NCBI GenBank assembly: GCA_019914945.1
Contig: CM034105.1
Span: 7,378,001-7,442,000 of the forward strand
DNA from: Typha latifolia
Taxonomy: Eukaryota > Streptophyta > Magnoliopsida > Poales > Typhaceae
Direction: 5' to 3'
DNA: 64,000 bases
The translations under genes and the position numbers were made by a program. Below are positions 10,769-21,941 of this stretch, one piece after another (the first letter of the stretch is position 1; every line of letters starts with the position of its first letter). The notes under the pieces were generated by a model, which saw only the letters and a list, made by a program, of their open reading frames with translations, had not been told where the DNA came from and did no database searches.

Positions 10769-11255
10769 TCACAATCCTTCATTTGCGGGCACTCTAATGC
10801 ATCCACGGTCCAGTAGCAAACCGCCTCGATTCTCCAACTCCAGATTGCACTCCGGATCATCCAACACCACCTGCAACAATATCAAAATATCTGGGTCAGA
10901 TGTACATGCATACATTAGCTCGTCAAGGAAGGGAAAGGTAGGAGAAGAATAGGCTGCGAACTCGACGGTATCGGGTGGGTGCGATAGTGCATCCGCCACT
11001 GTATTTTTCGTTCCCTTCTTGTATTGTATTGAATCATGCCCCAACAATTTTGTGACCCATCTCTACTATGCCAGATTGTGTATACGCTGTCCCATAAAGT
11101 ATGGAAGACTCCTTTGATCGGTTCGTATAATGAATTATCTATCGATCAAATAAGGCATCTACTTTATCACCGCATGTAGAATTACTAACATCTCTCTCTC
11201 ATAAGTCGATAATTACTGAGATTTTTATGACAAAATTTTACTAAGATAGGCAATG
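10769..11255 (-). pseudogene. Gypsy RNase H (copy 2)
   Basis: The frame at 10769-11047 has IQYKKGTKNTVADALSHPPDT, the C-terminal RNase H motif. The N-terminal half (11048-11255) can be read against copies 3 and 4 but is broken by stops. Confidence 0.75.
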
Positions 11256-11978
11256 GGACATCCTTCTGGCATTAGTACAGCTCCTATGCCAACACCTGAC
11301 GCATCACATTCCACAATGAACTCTTTGGTGAAGTTCGGTAGTGCTAGAACGGACGCCATCGTCATTGCTATTTTCAGTTTTTAAAAGGCTGAAGTGGCTT
11401 CATCTGTCCATCTAAAAGAGTTCTTCTTCAATAAAGAAGTAAGAGGAGCAGTAATCTTGCCATATCCGGCAATGAATCGACGATAATATTCAGTCAGCTC
11501 TAAAAATCTTCTCAAACTGGTGCTAGTAATAGGAATAGGCCAAGCGGTCATGCAAGCAATATTTTGAGGATCCGCCGCTACACCATCCGCTGAAATGATG
11601 TGGCCTAAATACTCCACTTGTGGTACTCCCCATAGGCACTTGGACTTCTTAATCTTCAATTGGTTTTGCTTTAACAAATTCAGCACATCCTCCAAATGTC
11701 GTCAATACTCCAATTCAGTCTTGCTATACACCAAAATATCATCAAAAAATACCAAGACATACCTTCACAATAGAGGCTGAAATATATTATTCATGAGGCC
11801 TTGGAAAGTAGATGGAGCATTGGTGAGACCAAAAGGCATCACCCGGAACTCATAATGCCCGTCAGAGTCTTGAAACGCAGTTTTGTGCACATCTGCCGGG
11901 TGAACTCTAATTTGATGATACCCAGCCCTCAAGTCAAGATTGCTGAATATACTCGCCCTTGCAAGCTCGTCCAGCCTT
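11256..11978 (-). pseudogene. Gypsy RT, N-terminus missing (copy 2)
   Basis: The frame at 11381-11695 covers the post-catalytic RT region with [17 protein letters not shown] and YYRRFIAGYGKI. The catalytic portion lies just upstream (11700-11940) in shifted frames. At about 11978 RT homology stops abruptly and a 13-base copy of nearby RT sequence leads into gag. Protease and the RT N-terminus are missing. Confidence 0.8.
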
Positions 11979-11991
11979 CAAGTCAAGATTG

Positions 11992-13076
11992 TTCCATCCT
12001 CACGGCCTTCTCAAAGGCCTCCTCAAGAGTAGTATGACATAGAGCACGAACATCCGCTTGTATCTCATCACGCAGCCCTGAAATAAATGTGCTCATCAAT
12101 ATCGGTTCGGGCTAAGGTGGCTCACAACGACTACTAACTCTTTCAAACACAGCTTGGTACTCCAATATGGTCTTCCTCTGAACCATTTTGCTTAATGTGG
12201 CAGCAAAATCTTTATATGTCGCTGTCCCAAATCTGTGTGTAATCCTCCTACAAAAATCAATCTATTCAATAAACTCACCACCACGAAGAACCGATCTAGA
12301 CCAATGCAATGCCGTTCCTTGGAGGTGAAAGCTTGCCATTTAGACTTTTGCATGTTCCGCTGTACCTTGACAATCAAAATATTGTTCAACTTAAAACGTC
12401 CAATCCGTCGGATCACCACCTTGGAATTTTGGAAAGTCCAAGTGTGCGGTTCTCCCCCAAATAGCGTTGTTGGGTTCGCGAAAGATCTTTGGTTCAGATC
12501 TAAACCTTTGTGCAAGTTGATCCCCTTCTCTAAATTTTTGAGCACGTCCATCACAATCTCCAAAGGGATCAACCCCATCCTCAAAGTTCCAATCCTCCTC
12601 ATCGATGAAGCGCATCGATGCCGCACGCCTCTCAGGTTCCACCACCGCCGATCTTGGGTTTTGCAACGGAGGTGGGGAATGATGTGTAGCCATAGATAAG
12701 AGGGGGTCATTGACACTCGCATGACGCACCTAGACCGGTGGAGTATCAATTCAATGAGATCCCACCACTGGTCTTTCTTGAAACTCCGATCGCCGTCGAG
12801 CAGATGACGAATCAAATCGGTTCATGGCATATTCCTTGAAATCATTGTGATCCTTTTGAATTGAGTCAACTCTATGCATCAATGTATAGAACATGCCCCT
12901 AAGTTCATCCATTGACATTGGTTAACTCGGTCCTGCCGTGGTCGCTCCAAAGGAATCGACCTCAAGATTAGGATCATCGTGGATTGAGTCTTCCCTTATC
13001 GGTGTGCTCTCCATAGGTCTCGTTGTTGATGTCATCTTCCTTGTTTCAACCATTAATGGAGGTCTGAGGTTTGCCT
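11992..13076 (-). pseudogene. Gypsy gag (copy 2)
   Basis: Minus-strand gag resembles copies 3 and 4: a start with MTSTTRPMESTPIREDS (about 13065), then a Pro-rich region, EDGVDPFGDCDGRAQKF, and LDFPKFQGGDPTDW, the capsid-type retrotransposon gag domain. It is split over several frames (12192-12815, 12391-12729, 12922-13110) and joins RT directly at its 3' end. The zinc knuckle is lost in that deletion. Confidence 0.8.
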
Positions 13077-13150
13077 GCTCTGATACCAATTTGATAAGCT
13101 CTGGTACCAATGATAAGCTCTAATACCAATTGATGAGCTCTGATACCACT
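13077..13150 (-). promoter_or_regulatory. Tandem array of PBS-like sites (copy 2)
   Basis: Four variants of TTGGTATCAGAGC, read on the minus strand, lie between gag and the 5' LTR at about 13079, 13100, 13116 and 13136. A single copy is expected. The innermost one, next to gag, is a perfect TGGTATCAGAGC complement to a tRNA-Met 3' end. The others contain point changes and are separated by TGATAAG/TGATGAG-like spacers. Confidence 0.7.
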
Positions 13151-13741
13151 TTGGTAAGTTCTCAAACTAAAGATAGGCTACGCAACGATTTCTTCAAAAT
13201 CTGAATGTATTAAAGGAATCAATCCGCATAACCATGGAAAAATATTTGTCAGATATTCTCCAGTAGTCAGAAAATTACGAAACCAATTGGGTTAGATCCA
13301 TAACTTCCCTATCTACAACCTTTGTATTATGCCCTTCGCAGATTCAAACTGTAGCAGGGACAAAAATATGGAATAACGTGGGTAATGGTGGTGGTGACGG
13401 GTGGAGTCCTAAAACATATCTATAGAGGCTAGCCAATAAGTCCTAAAACAATATGTAACCCTAATTCTAGAAGATTCCCGCCGATCGCGTTCGAACGCGC
13501 CCGATTGCGTTTGAACGCACAAAAGATGTTCTCTGTATGTGCGAACGCGATGCAGGCATTCGAACTCGCTCGACCGCGTTCTAACGCAGAATATGCATTC
13601 TCTATATTTGCGAACCTGATGCAGGCATTCGCAAGGATGTTCGAATGCGACCCTTCTTGCGTTCGAACACGACCTATAGGAATTGTATTTTAATGAGAAT
13701 ATACAACTAATGCAGTAAGAAAAGATCCTAACTAAACGTAT
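13092..13741 (-). repeat. Family A copy 2, 5' LTR with internal deletion
   Basis: It begins TGATACGTTTAG (reverse complement, at 13741) and ends in the PBS array. It is about 650 bp, against 882 bp for the partner LTR. About 270 bp are missing at about 13406, where ggtggagt joins directly to cctaaaac. A perfect GCGTTCGAACGC is at about 13488. Confidence 0.8.
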
Positions 13742-14900
13742 CAAGATATTCTTTTAATTGCCACACCAGTAGGAGAGAGAATTGTTATTTATTCTGCTTA
13801 TAAGTCATGCATAGTTAGTTTTGGGGATATGGAGTTTAGTGTAGATCTTCTGCCACTAGAGCTGAAAGATTTTGATGTTATTTTGGGAATGGACTAATTA
13901 GTTGCATATCATGCCAATATAGATTGCTATAGAAAGGAAATTGTGATAAACTTAGCTAATGGGGCAGAATATAGAATTAAAGATAATAAATCTAGCAGCT
14001 CTATGAAGATAATCTCTGATTTTGAAGGTTGTAGATTATTAAAGAAAGGATGTATAGGTGTCTTAGCTAGCCTATCAGGCGATACTCATAAAATGATCAA
14101 ATTAGAAGCTGTCCGAGTTGTTAGAGAGTTTCCTGATGTTTTCCTAGATGATCTCCCCGGATTACCCCCAGATAGGGAAGTAAACATTTCTACTGATTTA
14201 GCTCCTGATACTTCACCTATTTCTAAAGCCCCCTATAGAATGGCACCAATAGAATTAAAGGAACTTAAGGTACAATTGGAAGAACTACTATAGAAAGACA
14301 TTATAAGATCTAGTGCCTCATCTTGGGGAGCGCCTATTCTTTTTGTTAAGAAGAAGGATGGGACACTCAAGCTGTGTATAGACTATAGATAGCTGAACCA
14401 AGAGACTATAAATAATAAATATCCTCTACCTCGCATTGATGATTTGTTTGACCAGTTAAAGGGAGCTAGAGTATTCTAAAAAATAGACATGAGGACTAGT
14501 TACCATTAGTTAAAAGTTCGTGATGAGGATATTTCTAAAACTGCTTTTTGTACTAGATTTGGACATTATGAGTTTTTGGTCATGCCATTTGGATTCACAA
14601 TGCTCCAACTATTTTTATGGATCTGATGAATCGAGTTTTCTAATCTTATTTGGATCAGTTTGTAATAGTTTTCATTGATGATATACTAATATATTCAGCT
14701 AGTAAAGAAGAACATGAGTACCACTTGAGGTTAATTCTTCAGATCTTGAGAGAGAAGCAATTGTTTGCCAAATTTTCAAAATGTGAGTTTTGGCTATATC
14801 AGGTTGTCTTTTCAGGACATGTGATATCACAGAAAGGGATCAGTGTGGATCAGTCCAAAATAGAGACTGTACTAAAATAGAGTCAGCCAACTAATATCAC
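13742..14900 (+). pseudogene. Family B protease end and reverse transcriptase
   Basis: The start is the tail of a gypsy protease (ATPVGE, then FDVILGMD). RT follows: FPDVFLDDLPGLPP, the [13 protein letters not shown] motif, PFG with a one-base deletion right after it, and the catalytic FIDDILIYS box at about 14670. In-frame stops occur at about 13895, 14291, 14393, 14477, 14510, 14639 and 14878. Most are TAG or TAA where related elements have Gln or Trp. The N-terminus is cut by the copy 2 LTR at 13741. Confidence 0.88.
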
Positions 14901-15606
14901 GAAAGTGCATAGTTTTCTTGGTTTGGCTGGGTATTATAGAAGATTTGTAGAAGGATATGCAAAGATAGCTATGCCTCTTACCAGGTTGACTCAAAAGAAT
15001 CAAAGGTTTGAGTGGAATGAAGAGTGTGAAAATAGTTTTCAGGAATTAAAAAGAAGATTGACTTGTGGACCAATTCTGATTATTCCTTGTAGTGGAATAG
15101 AATTTCAAGTGTATTGTGATGCCTCACGCAAAGGATTAGGTTGTGTTTTAATGCAGAATGGTAAAGTAGTGGCATATGCATCTAGACAGTTAAAAGATTA
15201 TGAATAAAATTATCCTACTTATGATTTGGAGTTGGCTGCTGTAGTGTTTGCTCTAAAAATTTAGCGACACTATCTTTATGGGGAAAAATGTGAAATTTTT
15301 ACATATCATAAAAGTCTCAAATATTTGTTTATTTAGAAAGAACTTAATTTGAGGCAAAGGAGATGGTTGGAATTAGTGAAGGATTATGATAGTATAATAA
15401 ATTATCATCCAGGTAAAGCAAATGTTGTTGTAGATGCCTTAAGTAGAAAGTCAGTTGGGAGTCTAGCATTTTTTATTACCCAACAAACTATGATACTTAA
15501 GGATCTGCAAAGGCTAAAAGTTCCAATTGTGACCAAGGGTAGTGGAGTTGATTTATTAGCACAATTTACTGTCAAACCTACATTGATAGATAGAATTAGT
15601 GCATCT
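14901..15606 (+). pseudogene. Family B RNase H
   Basis: It contains LAGYYRRFVEGYAKIA (end of RT) and then RNase H with YCDASRKGLGCVLMQ and ASRQLKDYE. It ends with [11 protein letters not shown] before the integrase. Stops lie at about 15205, 15262, 15334 and 15607, the second and third at positions normally Trp and Gln. Beyond 15450 there is a spacer without a recognised domain. Confidence 0.85.
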
Positions 15607-17015
15607 TAGAAGACTAATACTAAGGCTATGCAAATTGTGAAACAAGTACAAAATTTTAGTAAACTAGATTACTCTATAGACTCTACCGGGATACTACGAT
15701 TTAGAGGAAGATTGTATGTTCCTAATTGTGAAGAACTTAGAAATAAAATTTTAAATGAGCTCATACTTCTGCTTATGCTATGCACCCCGGGGAAACAAAA
15801 ATGTATCATGAGTTGAAGAAGAAATTCTAGTGGGAAGGAATGAAAAGAAATATTGGAGAATTTGTGGCTAAGTGTTTGACTTGTCAGCAAGTCAAGATTG
15901 AGCATCAGGGGCCTATAGGCACATTACAACCTTTGCAAATTTCTAAATGGAAATGGAAACATATTAATATGGATTTTGTAACAGGATTACCAAAGACCCA
16001 AAAAGGAAAGAATGCAATCTAGGAGATTATTGATAGACTAACAAAATCAGCACACTTTTTACTGGCTAATACTGTTGATTCAATGGAAAAGTTAGCTATC
16101 TTGTTTAGAGATGAAATTTTTGCTCACCATGGAATTCCTATTAGTATCACTTCAGATAGAGATCCTCGTGTTGTGTCCAGGTTTTGGAAGCAATTTTATC
16201 AGTCTTTTCGAACAAAATTACAGTTTAGTATAGCTTATCATCCACAAACAGATGGTCAATCTGAGCGTACTATTCAATCATTAGAGGATATGTTGAGAGC
16301 ATGTGTAATTGATTTTGGATTAGGTTGGGACAAATATTTACCATTGATAGAGTTTGCTTATAATAACAGCTATCATGTTAGCATTGGTATGCCTCCCTAT
16401 AAAGCATTATATGGCACGAAATGTAGATCACCTATTGATTGGGAAGAAGTTGGAGAAAAGAAGGTTGAAAACTCAATACTAGTGCAAGCTACAGTTGAGA
16501 AGATAAAGATAATTAGATAACATATGAAAGTGGCACAAAGTAGACAAAAGAGTTATGCTGATAATAGAAGATGTGATTTGGAGTTTCAGGTTGGGGACAA
16601 AGTATTCTTAAGAGTTTCACCGTGGAAGGGTGTGTTCCATTTTGGAAAGAAAGGAAAGTTAAGTCCTAAGTATATAGGACTATATGAGATTCTTGAATGG
16701 GTGGGGCTTGTAGCATATAGAGTAGCTTTACCACCTGACTTAGCACAAATTCATAATGTGTTCCACGTGTTAGTATTAAGAAAATATATATCAAATCCTT
16801 CGCATGTGATTCATTATGAACCAGTGCAGCTTCAGCAAAATCTATCATATAAAGAGCAGCCTATGAAGGTCCTTACTATGAGGGATAAGGTACTGCGAAC
16901 CAAAGTTATACCATTAGTAAAAATTTTGTGGAGAAACCATGTAGTAGAAGAGGCATCTTGGGAGCGTGAATATGAGATACGATCCAAATATCCAGAATTG
17001 TTTAGAGGTATGTAA
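15607..17015 (+). pseudogene. Family B integrase and C-terminal chromodomain-like region
   Basis: The integrase zinc-binding end CLTCQQVKIEH is at about 15876, the core has HINMDFVTGLPKTQ and ITSDRDPRV, and YHPQTDGQSERTIQS carries the catalytic Glu. A C-terminal frame of 163 codons (16524-17015) includes GDKVFLRVSPWKG and NVFHVLVLRKY. It ends VEEASWEREYEIRSKYPELF, the usual Tekay/Del-type ending. One-base loss near 15758 and stops at about 15811, 16021 and 16518 break the frame. Confidence 0.88.
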
Positions 17016-17040
17016 ATTTTGAGGTCAAAATTTTTATAAT

Positions 17041-17053
17041 AAGGGAAGGAAAA
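17041..17053 (+). promoter_or_regulatory. Polypurine tract of family B
   Basis: The purine run AAGGGAAGGAAAA sits immediately before the LTR start TGTAATAAC. This is where plus-strand DNA synthesis would be primed. Confidence 0.75.
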
Positions 17054-18000
17054 TGTAATAACTCGAGTAGTAAAAAAATCATTAGCTGGGCACGATGCGA
17101 CTAGCCACGCTGTGGCCGACCTCGTGCCCAGCATGCTGTGCATGCTGTGGCAGCGATGAAGGTGCCACGCACCTCCACCGAGCTAATTTCTCCACGTCGC
17201 GGCGACACATGGAGGTGGGGCCGAGCCCACCGGCCACTCTGCCGCCACCGCGTGACCACCCCGATCTTTCTCTCTCTCTCTAATTTTCTCCTTCCTCTCC
17301 TTTCATTCTCTCTCTCTCTCTAATTCTCCCTCTCTCACTCGCTCTAATTCCCCAGTAGCCACCAACCGCTGGGAAGAGCCGTCGTCGACCTTCTACCCGC
17401 CGGTGAGTCTCTCTCTCTCTTCTTCCTTCTCTCTTTCTTTAGTAAATAAATTATATTTGATTATGTTATTAGTTATTTAATTATTGTAGTTAATCTAATG
17501 TATTTAATTTATATGAATTAAATCTAATTATATCATGATTAGTAAATAAATCTAATTATATCATATTTAGCAAAAATACCTGCAACATAAATTACTATAT
17601 TAATCCTAGCTAGGTATAGTAAATATTAGAGTTATGTATGTATATTCTTATGTAATTATTTGCAGTAAGTAATTAATGCTTATTTTCTTAATTATCAAAG
17701 AGAATAATAGGCATATATTTATATTTTATATACATTATTAGATAATATAATTATGGTTAATAAATAACAAAACAAATATAGGAATTAAGAGTATATGATT
17801 ACAACGAGAAATTTTCTTCTAGTCAAGTTAGTTCTAATTAGTGGAAAGACTGATATTATATGTTGTAAACAATTTCAAATTCTGACCCCTGTGTTCAAGC
17901 CGTGGAACTAGCTATCGAGGCCTGATCGTTGTTGCAGCAGCATGAATGAGTGGTTGTTTAGTAATTATAGTGGTGGTGAGTAGTCTTATCCCCTAGACGT
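17054..18000 (+). repeat. Family B LTR, beta subtype, 5' part
   Basis: It starts TGTAATAACTCGAG directly after the PPT. It carries the GGGCACGA hairpin (17088-17129) and a short CT tract, then AT-rich sequence closest to the solo LTR at 4432 (shared segments at 5340-5720). It is interrupted at 18000 in the motif CCCTAGACGT by a second LTR start. Confidence 0.8.
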
Positions 18001-18371
18001 TGTAACAACCTATCTTTCAAAAAAATTAAAAAAATTAAAAAAAAATTTGGGCATGACACGATCGACCACATTGTGGCTGGCCTCGTGCCCAAGCTAAGCC
18101 CAACAGGTGAGAACTTTTCTCACCTGCCGTGGCTGGCTTTGGGCGCACCACGCGCACCCAGCCTCCGGCTAGGCCAGCTGGGTGCTATGGGGCCTACAAT
18201 CATCGCCAATAGCCCCCCACCGCCTCTCTCTCTCTCTATTTTTCTTCTCTTCCCTCTCTCTCTTTCTCTTTCGGTCTCTCTCTCACTCTCCTATCTCTCT
18301 CAAACTCTCTCTCTCTCTCTCTCGCTGTTACCGCCACTGTCGTCGTTGTCATGGTGGCCAAGGTTAGCTTA

Positions 18372-18413
<42 letters not shown>

Positions 18414-19640
18414 TCACTTTCTCGGGTTCACCGAAACTGGGCCACCGGTTAGAGGCCAGCTGCTAGTTGGCCAGCAGCAGCCGAGTCCCCTGCCCGCTAG
18501 CCCGGTCCCCTCCTCTCTTTCTCCTCTTCTTCTCCTCTTCTTCTTCTTTCTTCTTTCTTCTTCCTTTCTTCTTCTTCTTCTTCTTCCTCGGCTTCTCCTT
18601 CTCTTTCTACACAGTGTTGGGCTCGGCCTAGCACTTGTGGCAATGTTTTATTTATTTTATTTATTCTATTTTATTTGTGTTATTTATTTAGGTATTTCTT
18701 TCTTAATTAATGTAAATAGATTATTTAGATATTAATTATTTTAATAATAATATATATTCTTCAATATGATTATTATTAATTATAATTAGTATAATTAATG
18801 ATTAATTAAGTATAAATATAGGTAATACTTTTATTTATTTATATCTCTATTAGATTAATAGTTAGATTTGCAAATTATAATTATCAGATTTATATCTAAT
18901 ATTCTTATGAGATACATTTTAAGTAATTCTAATAATTTATTATATATTATTATTTGTAACAAATAAAATACTAGGATTATTTATTTATTTATTTATTATT
19001 TCATAAAGTAATGACTATATAGTCCCTAATTAATTAAGATAGAGTGAGAACTATAATTTAATTATAATTAGGTTTTTATCTATATTTTTATTTTTATTTA
19101 TAATTAAAAATTTAGCTATATTTTTATTTATATTTACATGAACGGATTTTAATTAGATGAACGGCTAACTTCATACTACTTAAATATTTTCAGATCTCGA
19201 ACCCCTTATGTGAGACTCTGTGGACCCTATTAGGACGAGTTGTCCCTCAGTTGCCGGATGTGAAGGATGCGTTGTTTATGTCTTCTGATCAGATATGAGT
19301 AGTCTTATCCCCTAGACGTCTTTCTCAAATTAGATTATATTATATATTATGTACATGTATGTTTTGGCCTCTAGTATGATTATATGACTTTATCTAGAGA
19401 TAATCACAATTGAGCATATTTTTGTCATGCATATAATTAGGCTGATCTTGGATATGAGTATGATGATGATAAATAGAGATGAGTAGAGATGACTATACTA
19501 TTATAATTTTATATCTAGTTGATCTGTAGCATGAGTATGCATCTGATAGATTAGCATGGGTATACATGTGTTGACTACATGGTTGGAGACTACATTGCAT
19601 CATATTTCTCTTGATTCTTGTTCCACCTAAATTCTTGAAT
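18001..19640 (+). repeat. Family B LTR segment, alpha start and beta-like end
   Basis: It starts TGTAACAACC with hairpin (18049-18090), CT tracts and TTC tract. As far as about 19310 it follows the alpha LTR of 409-3034. From about 19316 it is closer to the beta LTR (for example gttgatctgtagcatgag). The alpha-to-beta change falls at cttatcccctagacg, the very motif at which the preceding LTR was cut. The right end is lost at the copia junction (about 19640). Confidence 0.65.
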
Positions 19641-19952
19641 ATAATAACTCATAATAACTCATAATCAAGAGAAAAATCATATTTATATGTCAAGAGTATA
19701 TTATTGAATCTAGGAGTGCATCAATTTTTTTTTATTATGACAAAAATTCTCGACAAATCTGAAACTAAAACCAAAGAAAATTTCAGAGTAAAGAAAACCT
19801 ACAAAGAAAAAAAACTCATAAAAATAAAACATGCAAACCAAAACACGCAAACCAAAACAAAAAGAAAATTAATCAAAAGCACAAATTCCTAAAGAAGTAC
19901 GAAGATACTCAAATCTCTATAAATCCAACGGTTTTATGAATAGATCACCCAA
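19641..19952 (-). other. A-rich 3' region of the copia element
   Basis: AT-rich sequence between the copia stop region and the family B junction. Positions 19790-19890 are very A-rich on the plus strand. It includes a short tandem aataactcat repeat at about 19640-19660. No LTR or gene is visible. Confidence 0.5.
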
Positions 19953-20859
19953 CTATTTCTCCGTCTCAACATGTTCTAGTGCTATTGTTTTGTCTTCAAC
20001 TAACTCGCGTATAAAATGATGTCGGATGTCAATATGTTTTGTACGCGAGTGTTGAACAGAATTTTTCGATATATTAATAGCACTCATATTGTCACAATAA
20101 AGCACCATAGTATTTTGTTCAATGTCGTAATCTTTGACCATCTGTTTCATCCATAGTAACTGAGAACAACAACTTCCTACTGCAATGTACTCGGCCTCCG
20201 CAATAGATAAATATATCGAGTTTTGCTTTTTACTGTGCCAAGCAACCAGATTGTTTCCAATATAAAAACATCCACCAGAGGTACTTTTTCTATCATCACA
20301 TGAACCTGCCCAATCAGAATCCGTGTATCCAGATATGATAGCTCCCGAGTCATACGTAAAACAGATACCTAAGTCAATTGTGCCACCAATATATTTTATG
20401 ATACGTTTCACAGCAAACAAATGTGTCTCCTTAGGTTCAAACTGAAACCTAGCACACACACCGACACTAAATGCAATATCAGGTCTACTAGCAGTTAAGT
20501 ACAAAAGACTACCAATCATGCTCCTATACAGTGTCTGATCAACACTTTTACCTGAAATATCCTTACCTAGTTTGGTAGTTGTACTCATAGGAGTTCTAGC
20601 ATGTTTTGCATTTTCTAAACCGAATTTAGTCACAAGATCCTTAGCATACTCGGTTTGAGCGATAAATATCTTCGAACACATAAGAAAGAAATTTTTGATC
20701 TTCGAACTCTTTCGGTTGTTCCACATAAACATCTTCATTCAGAGTATCATTCAAGAAAGCAGTTTTCACATCCATTGGAAACAATTTAAATTTTAAGTGA
20801 TAAGCAATAGCAAGCAGTATACGAATAGATTCTAATCTAGCAATAGTAGCAAATGTCTC
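19953..20859 (-). pseudogene. Copia RT (deleted) and RNase H
   Basis: A 261-codon minus frame shows copia RNase H in order: ARTPMSTTTKL, LLYLTASRPDIAFSV, GYTDSDWAGSCDDRKSTSG, AEAEYIAVGSCC, LYCDNMSAINISKN and RTKHIDIRHHFIRE. Upstream (20739-20859) are the RT pieces ARLESIRILLAIAYHLKFKL and DVKTAFLNDTLN. Between these parts the catalytic YVDD region is missing, so the enzyme would be inactive. The segment ends at 20859, where a solo LTR is inserted. Confidence 0.88.
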
Positions 20860-21941
20860 TGTTAGGTTTTTATTTGTTGGCAATTGTGTACAAAATATTC
20901 TAAGTATATTTTTTTCATATATATGAGCTTTACACAAGTCTAGAATATCTCTGGTTTGAAGAATTGCAAGATTATTGGAGAAAAGCCGTCGAGTTCACAC
21001 CGCGTTCACAAACGCGTTTGAACGCGGTGCGTTCACAAACGAGTTCGAACGCGAAATCTGCATTCACACAGACAGAGAGCCGCGTTCACAAACGCATTCG
21101 AACGCGAAATCTGCGTTCACACAGACAGAGAGCCGCGTTCACAAATGTGTTCGAACGCGGGTACTGCGTTCACACAGACCGAGAGCTGCGTTCACAAACG
21201 CGTTCGAACGCAACCTGAAGAATTCAAGCTGTCGCGTTCGAACGCACTCGAGCCTGTTCGAACGCACCAACAAAGTTTAAGAATATTGGACTTTCATGAG
21301 TACAGATAAGACTCGGATTTGGCTCTATCTTGAAGATCGTGAGTATGGATAAGATTTGGATTTGGCTATATCTTGAAGATCATGAGTGCGGATAAGATTT
21401 GGATTTGGCTCTATCTTGTACTTTCATGAGTACGAATAAGATTTGGATTTGGCTCTATCTTGTAGATCATATATAAGGATTATGAAACCCTATCTCTAGG
21501 GAGGTTGAAGAAGCATTATTGAAGGAGACTTCTGGAGGCTACATCGGTTCTTCAACTAACAAGGTTCCACTCATCTAAAAAAGTTAATCTTTCGTCTTAA
21601 GGGTTATCTAGACGAAAGATCAATCTCGAGGGTTACTGAGATTGGACTTCAATCACGAGAAGCGGTGAATCGTGGGTTCTAGCGAGCAAGACTGAGAGGA
21701 ATAAAGTCATTTGGATCGACGGGTTGTTTTGAGAGTCAGTCTTGTAACTGCTACTATTGTTGTGATTGGTTTTGATCCGAGTTTAGATCCGTGGTTTTTT
21801 CCCGTTTGGGTTTTTCCACGTTAAAATCTTGGCGTTCATCTCTGCTTTCGTTCTTAATATTTCTACGGACTTTTACTTAAGCGAACGAGTGATTTCATTG
21901 CCTAGTATTTAGATACATACTTGTGTCTAGGGGTTTTTTTA
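20860..21941 (+). mobile_element. Copia family E solo LTR, inverted inside RT, perfect TSD
   Basis: It begins TGTTAGG at 20860 and ends near tttttta at 21941, about 1082 bp. It is plus-oriented, opposite to the host copia element. The 5-bp repeat GTCTC flanks it at 20855-20859 and 21942-21946, and RT reading continues across. It matches the 5' LTR of the host element (23906-24848) in reverse. Positions 20990-21265 carry repeated units with GCGTTCACA and GTTCGAACGC motifs. Confidence 0.9.

Larger units (their letters stand above)
8600..13741 (-). mobile_element. Ty3/gypsy family A copy 2 with both LTRs, internally deleted
   Basis: It has a 3' LTR (8600-9481), integrase C-terminus/chromodomain, integrase, RNase H, RT, a direct RT-to-gag junction without protease, gag, an unusual PBS array and a shortened 5' LTR (13092-13741). 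The flanks (tcctc on the left, agata on the right) do not match: the left is family A protease and the right is family B protease. The insertion has therefore been rearranged since it landed. It cannot move by itself. Confidence 0.85.

Noticed and set aside
13077..13150. tRNA gene pieces
   Set aside because: Only the 12-13 bases complementary to a tRNA 3' end are present; no cloverleaf is possible.
8600..13741. Clean insertion of copy 2 into copy 1
   Set aside because: The flanking bases (tcctc and agata) differ and the right flank is family B protease, so the original site cannot be read.
18073..18735. 220-codon frame
   Set aside because: It crosses the CT and TTC tracts of a family B LTR and lacks any recognisable protein feature.
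20964..21280. Short protein-like frames with repeated FTNAFER-type strings
   Set aside because: These are translations of the tandem GCGTTCACAAACG motif repeats in the copia LTR, not a repeat protein.
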